Shown in pieces: positions 1 to 5,423 of a stretch of DNA of 5,972 nt (the first letter of the stretch is position 1; each line of letters begins with the position of its first letter). The position numbers and the translations under genes were made by a program. Under the pieces are notes generated by a model, which was given only the letters and a program-made list of their open reading frames with translations, searched no databases and was not told the DNA's origin. This DNA is from Desulfobulbaceae bacterium (GTDB lineage: Bacteria > Desulfobacterota > Desulfobulbia > Desulfobulbales > Desulfurivibrionaceae). The stretch spans positions 1 through 5,972 of the forward strand of contig PWOG01000044.1 of assembly GCA_003557565.1 (NCBI GenBank), in the 5' to 3' direction.

Positions 1-879
1 CGGGCGGCCCGTTTTCTCCTCACCCGATTGCGCGCAGGTGATCACGGGGACAAAATGGTAAGCGGTCAAAGGGTGCCGCAGGTTGTGGCGAACGGGACGG
101 CGAAGCGTACATCAGTACTGGAACCGGTCCAATCGCCGATTTCGGCGGTGCCATGTGATCGCTTACGCTTGCGCGACCCGGACACCGGCAACCTGTATCG
201 CCGATACCGGGCCGGTGAGGCCGGACTCCCCGGCCAGCTCGATGATTACGCCTTTCTGGTCCAGGGCCTGCTTGATCTCTACCAGGCCACCTTCGATATC
301 AGCTGGCTGGAAGAAGCGGAGATCCTGACGGAGAAACAGATTGCCCTCTTCCATGATCAGCGCCGCGGCGGTTTCTTTGACGCCCCCGGCGACGATCACA
401 CCATCCTGGTAAGACTCAAGGCCGATTTTGACAGCGCCGAACCCACCGGCAACTCGGTGGCGGCCATGAACCTGCTGCGCCTGGCCGGTTTCACCGACAA
501 CCAGAAATGGCGGGAGATGGCCGAAACCACTATCACGGCCTTTAACCAACGCCTGCAACAATACCCGCCCATCCTGCCGCAGCTGCTGGTGGCCCAGGGT
601 TGCGCCCTGCGCCCACCGCAACAGGTCATAATCGCCGGTTCCCTGGAGGAGGAAGACACCCAAAAAATGCTGTCCACCGTCCGCCGCCACTATCTCCCCA
701 ACACCCTGGTAATGCTGGCCGATGGCGGCCCCGGCCAGGCCTGGCTGGCCCGCCGGCTGCCCCTGCTGGCGGAGATCGGCCGAGGGCCCGATGACCGGCC
801 CACGGCTTACGTATGCCGGGATTTCCGCTGCCACCAGCCGGTCAACAACCCGGAAGAGCTGGCACAACTGCTTACCTGA
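1..879 (+). CDS. YyaL-type DUF255/thioredoxin-domain protein, C-terminal part, carrying an in-frame repeat insertion
   Basis: The gene is open from the first base of the window, so its 5' end, including the expected N-terminal thioredoxin-fold domain, lies outside; 292 residues are visible. The visible part belongs to the C-terminal alpha/alpha-barrel region of the YyaL/DUF255 (SPATA20-like) family. Recognisable blocks are AARFLLTRLR at residues 2-11, GLPGQLDDYAF from 75, GGFFD at 123-127, EPTGNSVAAMNLLRLA from 147, and the terminal PTAYVCRDFRCHQPVNNPEEL typical of the family end. The biochemical role of the family is not firmly established; it has been described as a thioredoxin-like or sugar-epimerase/isomerase-like fold. 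Residues 12-58 are foreign: they are encoded by a repeat element inserted with a 7-bp duplication. Without them the sequence reads TRLR-DPDTGNLYRRY, as expected. The TTG at 28 is not a real start. No frameshift or stop is seen, so the protein may still be made with a 47-residue surface insertion in the turn between two helices, or may be functionally damaged. Confidence 0.88.
   Translation, partial: RAARFLLTRLRAGDHGDKMVSGQRVPQVVANGTAKRTSVLEPVQSPISAVPCDRLRLRDPDTGNLYRRYRAGEAGLPGQLDDYAFLVQGLLDLYQATFDISWLEEAEILTEKQIALFHDQRRGGFFDAPGDDHTILVRLKADFDSAEPTGNSVAAMNLLRLAGFTDNQKWREMAETTITAFNQRLQQYPPILPQLLVAQGCALRPPQQVIIAGSLEEEDTQKMLSTVRRHYLPNTLVMLADGGPGQAWLARRLPLLAEIGRGPDDRPTAYVCRDFRCHQPVNNPEELAQLLT
28..34. 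repeat. Left 7-bp target-site duplication of repeat element A
   Basis: TTGCGCG is repeated exactly at 169-175, immediately flanking the inserted element. Removing 35-175 joins CGA-TTGCGCG to ACCCGGAC and restores the reading Thr-Arg-Leu-Arg-Asp-Pro-Asp, which fits the host protein family. This is good evidence for a transposition-type insertion rather than a native domain. Confidence 0.75.
35..168 (+). mobile_element. Repeat element copy A (MITE-like / palindromic element), inserted in frame in the YyaL-type gene
   Basis: Positions 37-165 match the reverse complement of 5844-5972 without gaps at 115 of 129 positions. The element is bounded by an exact 7-bp duplication, TTGCGCG, at 28-34 and 169-175; the distance between them is 141 bp, exactly 47 codons. 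Imperfect terminal inverted repeats can be drawn at 32-45 and 155-168 (11 of 14 matching, both containing GATCAC/GTGATC). A central hairpin with arms at 90-101 and 123-134 is decayed here: only 7 Watson-Crick pairs plus one G-U of 12, against 12 of 12 in copy B. The element encodes no transposase, so it would have been moved in trans. The outer bases 35-36 and 166-168 are not shared with copy B, so the ends are uncertain by a few bases. Confidence 0.85.
169..175. repeat. Right 7-bp target-site duplication of repeat element A
   Basis: This is the second exact copy of TTGCGCG, matching 28-34. It begins on a codon boundary, as does the left copy, so the host reading frame resumes correctly with Leu-Arg-Asp. 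Confidence 0.75.
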
Positions 880-1120
880 GCCCGTCGGAGCGTTTCCATC
901 TCCGCTCCGGACGCAACCGGCAACAAGACCAGCAGACGCCTTGGCGCCAACGCACACCGGGCCGTCTTAAAACTGGCTGATTTGCCGGACACCATGGCCT
1001 GAGCGGTCACCGGGTGGTGCAGGATGCGGCGCCACATAACCGTTCAGGCGCGCCAGCCCGTAACCGTTCAGCAGTGCTGCAGGTTCGGACGATCAGCCAG
1101 GCGCCGCGTAAACAGGGTAC
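880..1120. other. Non-coding gap between convergent genes
   Basis: This 241-bp gap separates the YyaL-type stop codon from the stop codon of the opposing exonuclease gene. I see no convincing gene in it. A weak 6-bp hairpin (887-892 with 903-908, 10-nt loop) follows the YyaL stop but has no T-run. Further right lie two copies of an 11-bp direct repeat (1037-1047 and 1061-1071) and the left arm of a perfect 19-bp inverted repeat (from 1084). Read on the - strand, 1016-1080 is open and faintly repetitive, but there is no start signal, so I do not call it a gene. Confidence 0.6.
1037..1071. repeat. Two-copy 11-bp direct repeat, 24-bp period
   Basis: TAACCGTTCAG occurs exactly at 1037-1047 and again at 1061-1071. 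The 24-bp period is a multiple of three. The pair lies just outside the 19-bp inverted repeat at the end of the exonuclease gene. It could be a remnant of a dispersed repeat or a protein-binding pair; the sequence alone does not decide. Confidence 0.5.
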
Positions 1121-1143
1121 TCAAGCCTGGCTGATCGTCCGAA
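1084..1143. repeat. Perfect 19-bp inverted repeat with 22-nt loop overlapping the exonuclease 3' end
   Basis: The left arm TTCGGACGATCAGCCAGGC (1084-1102) is the exact reverse complement of 1125-1143; the loop is 1103-1124. The right arm encodes most of the last residues of the exonuclease (HLRTISQA) and the stop codon lies in the loop. Transcripts from either strand could form a very stable stem. There is no T-run on either side, so it does not look like a classical intrinsic terminator, although its position between convergent genes would suit blocking read-through or protecting a 3' end. It may instead be a small palindromic element that landed at the end of the gene. Confidence 0.8.
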
Positions 1144-1660
1144 GATGCGGTGCGGCTGTTCGGTTACGCCAACCCTCACGCTGGGCGGCGATAACGATGC
1201 GGGCGCAGGCCTCGGCATCGGAAGCGGCCTGATGGTGGCGCAGTTCAATCCCCAGGTGACGGCAGACATCGGGCAGCCTGGTGGGCCGTATATTCCACTG
1301 GCGCCGGGCCAGCTGCACCGTGCAGACAAAGGGATGAGACGGCGCCGGCAGGCCGTGATCGGTGCAGCAGGCTTCCAGCACCCCTTTGTCGAATGGGGCG
1401 TTGTGGGCCGCCAGGAAATCGACCCCCGCCAGATCCCGCCCGATCCCTTCCCAAACCGCGTCGAAGCGGGGCGCATCCCGCACATCACGCCAGGTCAGGC
1501 CATGAATGAAGGTAAAGGTAAACCAGCGCGACGGCGGCCGGATCAATTCATAATAACGGCGGGCAATCCTTCCATCCTCGACCACCACCACTCCCACAGC
1601 GCAGGCACTGTTGCGGTCGCGGTTGGCGGTTTCAAAATCAATGGCGGCGAAGGTGCTCAT
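1121..1660 (-). CDS. DnaQ-like 3'-5' exonuclease (DEDDh family)
   Basis: This is a 179-residue single-domain exonuclease of the DnaQ/PolC-epsilon type, which removes nucleotides from 3' ends using two metal ions. All three motifs are visible: Exo I IDFET with D8 and E10, Exo II HNAPFD with D91, and Exo III HHQAASDAE with H143 and D148, giving the DEDDh set. IHGLTWRDVRDAP (52-64) is also typical of the family. It lacks polymerase or BRCT parts, so it is probably a stand-alone repair or RNA/DNA-trimming nuclease rather than the replicative epsilon subunit. I chose the ATG at 1660 because it overlaps the bpt stop as ATGA, which suggests translational coupling; a GTG at 1675 would add five residues. 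The last residues, PHLRTISQA, fall in a 19-bp inverted-repeat arm and may not be original. It is the last gene of the - strand operon. Confidence 0.88.
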   Translation of the reverse strand: MSTFAAIDFETANRDRNSACAVGVVVVEDGRIARRYYELIRPPSRWFTFTFIHGLTWRDVRDAPRFDAVWEGIGRDLAGVDFLAAHNAPFDKGVLEACCTDHGLPAPSHPFVCTVQLARRQWNIRPTRLPDVCRHLGIELRHHQAASDAEACARIVIAAQREGWRNRTAAPHLRTISQA

Positions 1661-2370
1661 AGGCTGGTCCGCCACTGACCATCAATGAGCAACTGATGGG
1701 GCTTGAAGCGGGATTTGTAGTTCATGGCGTCCACTTCTTCGATCCAGTAGCCCAGGTAGAGAAAATCCAGGCCCGTACTACGGCACAGCTCGATGAGAAA
1801 AAGAATGTTTAAAATACCCGGACTGCGGTGAGCCTGATCGGGGTCGAAATAAAAGTAAACGGCGTTTAAGGCGGTGGGGGTAATATCCACCACCGCCACC
1901 CCCAGTAGCCGGTCATCGACGCGATAGACGACCTCAAAGGTCTCGGTGATGGAGTTGAGGAAAAAACCGCCGTAATAGTCCACGGCTCGCCCCTCCTGCT
2001 CCTCTTCCTCGTCCGGCACTCCCTTCTGGTCGGGATACCGGCGGCCAAGGAAGCGCTCGCACAACGCCAGCTTTTCCGCGCTGAGCTGGATGGGCCCCCG
2101 ACTGACCCGGACATCCTGATTGCGCCGCCAGACCCGCCGCTGGTTACGGTTGGGCTCAAACTCCTCCACCGCCAGGCGAATGGGCACACAGGCCTGGCAG
2201 CCGAAACAGGCCATGTTGTACATGGTGTTGCCGTTGCGCCGAAAACCGGCCTGCAGGAACTTGTCGAACATCTCGCCGCCAAGGGGCGGACAGGGAGCCT
2301 GGCGATACACCGCCCGTTGCTGCAGGCCATAGGGACATTCGGCGGCTATATCGAGAAAATAATCACGCAT
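1657..2370 (-). CDS. bpt: Aspartate/glutamate leucyltransferase (bacterial N-degron pathway)
   Basis: The 237-residue length fits the Bpt/Ate1-like family. Bpt transfers leucine from Leu-tRNA onto proteins with N-terminal Asp or Glu, marking them for ClpS-ClpAP degradation in the cytoplasm. Visible hallmarks are the N-terminal ECPYG with C12, then GFRRNGNTMYNMACFGCQACVPIRL (residues 42-66) with C55-x2-C58-x2-C61, and the GNAT-like C-terminal half with FYFDPD (173-178), SPGILNILFLIELCRSTGLDFLYLGYWI (183-210) and AMNYKSRFKPHQLL (215-228). An acidic run, DEEEEQEG (120-127), sits in the variable linker between the two halves. The start follows the DUF1343 stop by 9 bp and has no strong Shine-Dalgarno sequence, so translation is probably coupled. 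Its own stop overlaps the exonuclease start by four bases. The identification is secure at family level; substrate choice (Asp/Glu, leucine) is taken from family knowledge. Confidence 0.94.
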   Translation of the reverse strand: MRDYFLDIAAECPYGLQQRAVYRQAPCPPLGGEMFDKFLQAGFRRNGNTMYNMACFGCQACVPIRLAVEEFEPNRNQRRVWRRNQDVRVSRGPIQLSAEKLALCERFLGRRYPDQKGVPDEEEEQEGRAVDYYGGFFLNSITETFEVVYRVDDRLLGVAVVDITPTALNAVYFYFDPDQAHRSPGILNILFLIELCRSTGLDFLYLGYWIEEVDAMNYKSRFKPHQLLIDGQWRTSL

Positions 2371-2379
2371 GACAAAACA

Positions 2380-3543
2380 TCAGTACAACAGATACCGCCG
2401 GCGAAGCCGGGCAAAATCGTCCAGTTCACCCTGCCAGCCGGCTTCCATCTCCAGCACCGGCTCACCGGCCAGCAACCGGGGCCAGATATTTTCCTCTCCC
2501 AGGATCAGATGGATGGGCATTGTTTCATATTCATACTCATAGGGCGGCGCCTTCAAGGCAAACCCTGGATACAGCCGGGCCAGCGCCTGCAACAGGACCA
2601 GGGTGGTGCGATAGGGCAAAAAATTTGCCGGGTCAGTAACATGGAGTTGAAACCCGACACACGGCTCCCCGGCCCATTTGCCGGCCACCGGCTCAAAGAC
2701 CAGGGGCCGCAGGTGGCAACCCGGCAGGGGGGGGCCGGCGATGGCCGCCAAAACTTCCTGGTGGTCTATAAAAGGGGCGCCGAAAAGCTCAAAGGGCAGG
2801 GTGGTGCCCCGCCCTTCCGAGATGTTGGTGGCCTCCCAGATCACCTGGCCCGGATAGACCAGGGCCGTCTGCGGGGTGGGCATATTGGGGGAGGGAAAAA
2901 CCCAGGGCAGGCCGGTGTCGGCAAAAAGCATTTCCCGCCGCCAACCATCCATGGTAACAACCTCCAGCGAGCAGTCGATGGCGAACTCTCCCTTGATCAT
3001 CATGGCCAGTTCGCCCAAAGTCATGCCATGACGCATGGGTATCGGGTACAAGCCGACAAAGGAGCGGCAGGAAGGCCGCAGCAGATTGCCCTCCATGGCC
3101 GCTCCGCCCAGGGGGTTGGGCCGGTCCAGGACCACCACCTCCTTGCCCTGCTCCGCCGCCGCCTCCAGGCAGTAGGCCAGGGTATAGAGAAAGGTGTAAA
3201 CCCTGGTCCCCACATCCACCAGATCCACCAGCAACACGTCGCAGTGCTCCAGCATCTCGGGGGTGGGTTTGCGCACCTCGCCGTAGAGGCTGAACAGCGG
3301 CAGGCCGGTGACCGCGTCGGTCATATGAGCGGATTCGATCATGTTGTCCTGTTTCTCGGCAAAGAAACCGTGCTGGGGAGAAAACAGGCAGGTTAGACGC
3401 TCACCGTAAGCCCGGGACAACAGATCGCGGCTGTGGCGGAAACGGCGGTCGGTGGAGGCCTGATTGCAAAGCAGCCCCAACCGCTTATTCTGCAACCGCG
3501 CCGGGGGATTTTGCAACAGACGTTCGAGACCCAGGCTGATCAT
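2380..3543 (-). CDS. DUF1343 family protein (NamZ/YbbC-like, putative exo-N-acetylmuramidase)
   Basis: This 387-residue protein matches the DUF1343 family along its length; characterised members (YbbC/NamZ, glycoside hydrolase family 171) release N-acetylmuramic acid from peptidoglycan fragments. Visible blocks (numbered from the ATG) are LGLLCNQAS (23-31), LFSPQHGFF (53-61), DVLLVDLVDVGTRVYTF (102-118), VVLDRPNPLGG (137-147), RHGMTLGEL (171-179), and further on ATNISEGRGTTLPFELFGAPFID, all typical. The usual PEHG is PQHG here (Q57); the Glu at this position has been proposed as catalytic, so activity is uncertain. There is no signal peptide or lipobox, so the protein should be cytoplasmic. 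I chose ATG at 3543, with AAGGA about 12 nt upstream; a TTG at 3555 would add four residues but directly abuts that AAGGA. It is the first gene of the - strand operon, ahead of bpt. Confidence 0.9.
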   Translation of the reverse strand: MISLGLERLLQNPPARLQNKRLGLLCNQASTDRRFRHSRDLLSRAYGERLTCLFSPQHGFFAEKQDNMIESAHMTDAVTGLPLFSLYGEVRKPTPEMLEHCDVLLVDLVDVGTRVYTFLYTLAYCLEAAAEQGKEVVVLDRPNPLGGAAMEGNLLRPSCRSFVGLYPIPMRHGMTLGELAMMIKGEFAIDCSLEVVTMDGWRREMLFADTGLPWVFPSPNMPTPQTALVYPGQVIWEATNISEGRGTTLPFELFGAPFIDHQEVLAAIAGPPLPGCHLRPLVFEPVAGKWAGEPCVGFQLHVTDPANFLPYRTTLVLLQALARLYPGFALKAPPYEYEYETMPIHLILGEENIWPRLLAGEPVLEMEAGWQGELDDFARLRRRYLLY

Positions 3544-3660
3544 TGAAAGTAACAATCCTTTTTGATTGCGGTTTTGCCGCCTTTGGTTACACTTTAGTAA
3601 AGTACGTCGCTAACCTTACCCGGACGGCGGCAAAAAATCACGCCCAATGGAAAAAATAAG
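3544..3660. promoter_or_regulatory. Divergent intergenic region expected to hold promoters for both operons
   Basis: These 117 bp separate the divergent starts of the DUF1343 operon (-) and the cooC operon (+), so both promoters should lie here. The region is richer in A and T than its surroundings. A weak sigma-70-like pair on the + strand is TTGCGG (3566-3571) with TACACT (3588-3593), 16-bp spacing; it is a poor match and only a candidate. I could not pick a convincing - strand promoter. The ribosome site of cooC is also weak (GGA about 10 nt before the ATG). Nested inverted repeats occupy most of the middle. Confidence 0.45.
3572..3635. repeat. Three nested inverted repeats between divergent genes
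   Basis: The outer arms TTTTGCCGCC (3572-3581) and GGCGGCAAAA (3626-3635) are perfect complements. Inside them lie GGTTA (3585-3589) and TAACC (3611-3615), and inside those the palindrome ACTTTA-G-TAAAGT (3591-3603). Together they could fold as a branched hairpin in the cooC leader or as a cruciform in DNA. The inner palindrome alone has the size of a dimeric-repressor operator. Confidence 0.6.
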
Positions 3661-4416
3661 ATGAAAATCGCCATCAGCGGTAAAGGCGGAGTAGGCAAGA
3701 CCACGATCATGGCCCTGCTGGCCCGCCAGTTTAAAGAAATGGGCCAAGAGGTCCTGGTCATCGACGCCGACCCCAGCCCCCACATGGCCCAGAGCCTTGG
3801 AGTGGACCAGCCGGAGAAGATCCGGCCCATTTCCGAAATGAAGGACCTGCTCCGGGAGCGCTCGGGAAAGGTGGAAGGATCGGCCTTTTATAACATCAAC
3901 CCCCAGGTGGAAGATCTGCCGGAGCGTTTCATCGTCGAGGCCGACGGGATCAAATTGATGGTCCTGGGGGCGATCCAGAGCGCGGAAAGCGGCTGTGCCT
4001 GCGCCGAGAACACGGTCTTGAAAAGACTGCTGACCCGGCTGCTGCTAAAACCCGCCCAGGTGGTCCTGCTGGACATGGAAGCCGGGGTGGAGCACCTGGG
4101 GCGCGGCACCATCGCCGGGGTGGACCGGTTGCTGATCGTGGTGATCCCTTCCCGGTCGGGCATACGCACCGCCCTGAAAATAAAAAAACTGGCCCAGGAA
4201 TGCCGGATCAGCAATGTTTCTTTTATCGGCAACCTGGTCCACGACGACGAGGATGAACAATTTCTCCGTGAGGGGCTGGGAGAGAGCCCCCTTGCCTGCT
4301 TCCCGGATGCCACCGCCATTCGCCGCCTGGAAAGAAAGGGCCGGCCCGTTACCGACGCCTTGAGCGAAGTGGGCCAAATAACCGCCGAGCTGGTGGCGGC
4401 CCTGCAGAACAATTAA
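3661..4416 (+). CDS. cooC: CooC-type nickel-inserting ATPase (CO dehydrogenase maturation)
   Basis: This 251-residue protein is a MinD/ParA-type deviant P-loop ATPase. CooC dimerises on ATP, binds Ni(II), and helps load nickel into the C-cluster of carbon monoxide dehydrogenase; the related AcsF/CooC2 serves acetyl-CoA synthase. Visible elements are the deviant Walker A GKGGVGKTT (7-15, with signature Lys8 and Lys13), VIDADPSPH (33-41, switch I), the CooC-specific GCACAENTVLKRLL with the Cys-x-Cys pair C112/C114 that binds nickel at the dimer interface, and LLDMEAGVEHLGRGT (136-150, Walker B/switch II). The Cys-x-Cys pair separates it from MinD, NifH and ParA. The ATG start places MKIAISGKGG at the N-terminus as in the family. 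No CODH or acetyl-CoA synthase subunit gene is in the window. It is followed after 26 bp by glk in the same direction. Whether it serves CODH or ACS cannot be told from the sequence. Confidence 0.9.
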   Translation: MKIAISGKGGVGKTTIMALLARQFKEMGQEVLVIDADPSPHMAQSLGVDQPEKIRPISEMKDLLRERSGKVEGSAFYNINPQVEDLPERFIVEADGIKLMVLGAIQSAESGCACAENTVLKRLLTRLLLKPAQVVLLDMEAGVEHLGRGTIAGVDRLLIVVIPSRSGIRTALKIKKLAQECRISNVSFIGNLVHDDEDEQFLREGLGESPLACFPDATAIRRLERKGRPVTDALSEVGQITAELVAALQNN

Positions 4417-4430
4417 CTTACCGCAACCCC

Positions 4431-4435
4431 AAGGA
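4431..4435 (+). promoter_or_regulatory. Ribosome binding site of glk
   Basis: AAGGA lies 7 nt before the ATG at 4443. This is the clearest Shine-Dalgarno site in the window and fixes the glk start, which also places the phosphate-binding DIGGTN motif at the expected distance from the N-terminus. Confidence 0.7.
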
Positions 4436-4442
4436 TGAAACC

Positions 4443-5399
4443 ATGACCCGGATCCTGGCCGCCGATATCGGCGGCACCAACAGCCGTTTCGGCTATTTTG
4501 TCCTGGCGGCGGACAACACCTTGAGCTTAAAGGAAGTAAGCTGGCTGACCACCGAATCCAGCGGCTCCCTTGGCGGTCAGCTGGCAAAACTTTACGCCCT
4601 GGGCTTTCCTTTGCCCGCCAGCGAAACCGATATCGCCGTCTTTGCCGTGGCCGGCCCGGTGGAGGAGGGCCGACGCTGCAAGTTGCCCCTGGCCGGCTGG
4701 GAAATCGACCTGGATTTGCTGGCCGCTGATTTCCCCCTGCCCCGGGCCATGCTGATCAACGATTTTTACGCCCAGGCCCTGGCGGTGACCGGACCGCTGG
4801 GACAGGAGGCCCGCCTGATCCTTGACAGTTCGCCTGGGCCCCAATCCCCCGTAGCGGTGATCGGAGCCGGCACCGGTCTGGGCAAGGCCCTGCTGATCAC
4901 CGGAGATCGGGAAAAAGCACAGGTTATCGCCTCGGAAGGGGGGCATGCCGATTTCCCCTTCGGCGGCGGTCGGGAGCAGGAATACCAGACTTATCTCATG
5001 AACCGGCGAGGGGAAAAATACCTTTCCGGCAACACCGTGGTCTCGGGCCCGGGCCTGAGCTATTTGTATGAGTTTTTAAACGGCGAGGAACTGTCGCCCA
5101 GCCAGGTGGTAAAAAAACTGCCCGAATACCCCGAAACCCATGCCTGGTTCACCCGTTTCTATGCCCGGCTGTGCCGCAACTACGTTCTGGACACCCTGGC
5201 TCTGGGCGGCCTTTATATCGCCGGCGGGGTGGCGGCCCGGGCCCCGGAACTGCTTTCTCATCCGGCCTTTGCCGAGGAATTTCGCCACTCCCCCACCATG
5301 GGTCATCTGCTGAACAAGGTACCGGTGCGGCTGATCAATGACGAAAACAGCGGGCTGTGGGGGGCAGCCATCCAGGCCCACCGATTAATCGTTAATTAG
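4443..5399 (+). CDS. glk: Glucokinase (proteobacterial Glk family)
   Basis: This 318-residue cytoplasmic ATP-dependent hexokinase converts glucose to glucose-6-phosphate. The length matches E. coli Glk (321). In order: the phosphate-1 loop ADIGGTNSRF (7-16), LINDFYAQA (104-112) with the catalytic base D107 and N106, the adenosine/phosphate loop GAGTGLGKA (141-149), SEGGHADFPFG (164-174) with glucose ligands E165 and H168, VVSGPGLSYLYEF (199-211), and GGLYIAGGVAAR (255-266) near the adenosine site. It is not a ROK-type kinase, because the ROK zinc-binding cysteine motif is absent. The glucose ligand Glu187 of E. coli Glk, in AERVLSGPG, aligns with N197 here (GNTVVSGPG), so sugar specificity or affinity may differ. 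It has its own good ribosome site 26 bp after cooC, and the small membrane-protein gene starts 24 bp after its stop, suggesting a shared transcript. Confidence 0.9.
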   Translation: MTRILAADIGGTNSRFGYFVLAADNTLSLKEVSWLTTESSGSLGGQLAKLYALGFPLPASETDIAVFAVAGPVEEGRRCKLPLAGWEIDLDLLAADFPLPRAMLINDFYAQALAVTGPLGQEARLILDSSPGPQSPVAVIGAGTGLGKALLITGDREKAQVIASEGGHADFPFGGGREQEYQTYLMNRRGEKYLSGNTVVSGPGLSYLYEFLNGEELSPSQVVKKLPEYPETHAWFTRFYARLCRNYVLDTLALGGLYIAGGVAARAPELLSHPAFAEEFRHSPTMGHLLNKVPVRLINDENSGLWGAAIQAHRLIVN

Positions 5400-5423
5400 C
5401 ACCAAAAAGGGGAAGATTTTTTT

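Noticed and set aside
37..165. Element read as an integron attC site or CRISPR repeat
   Set aside because: There is no GTTRRRY/RYYYAAC core pair, no cassette array, no integrase, and no regularly spaced short repeats with spacers.
28..168. The 47-residue segment read as a native domain of the YyaL-type protein
   Set aside because: It matches a non-coding repeat at 5844-5972 and is flanked by an exact duplication; the host protein reads correctly without it.
887..908. Possible intrinsic terminator after the YyaL-type gene
   Set aside because: The stem is only 6 bp with a 10-nt loop and is not followed by a T-run.
163..957. A 264-codon open frame on the - strand opposite the YyaL-type gene
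   Set aside because: It is the antisense shadow of a gene with clear family motifs; low-complexity translation and no start signal.
1016..1080. Minus-strand open stretch reading LNGYGLAR/LNGYVAPH
   Set aside because: It has two loose 8-residue repeats but no start codon with a ribosome site and no recognisable family; treated only as a direct repeat.
1145..1678. A 177-codon + strand open frame opposite the exonuclease
   Set aside because: The - strand frame has all three DEDDh motifs; the + strand reading has none of a known family.
2317..3396. A 359-codon open frame on the + strand opposite the DUF1343 gene
   Set aside because: It is antisense to a well-supported gene, its translation is rich in Gly, Gln and His with no recognisable domain, and it has no ribosome site; it is a product of GC-rich codon bias.
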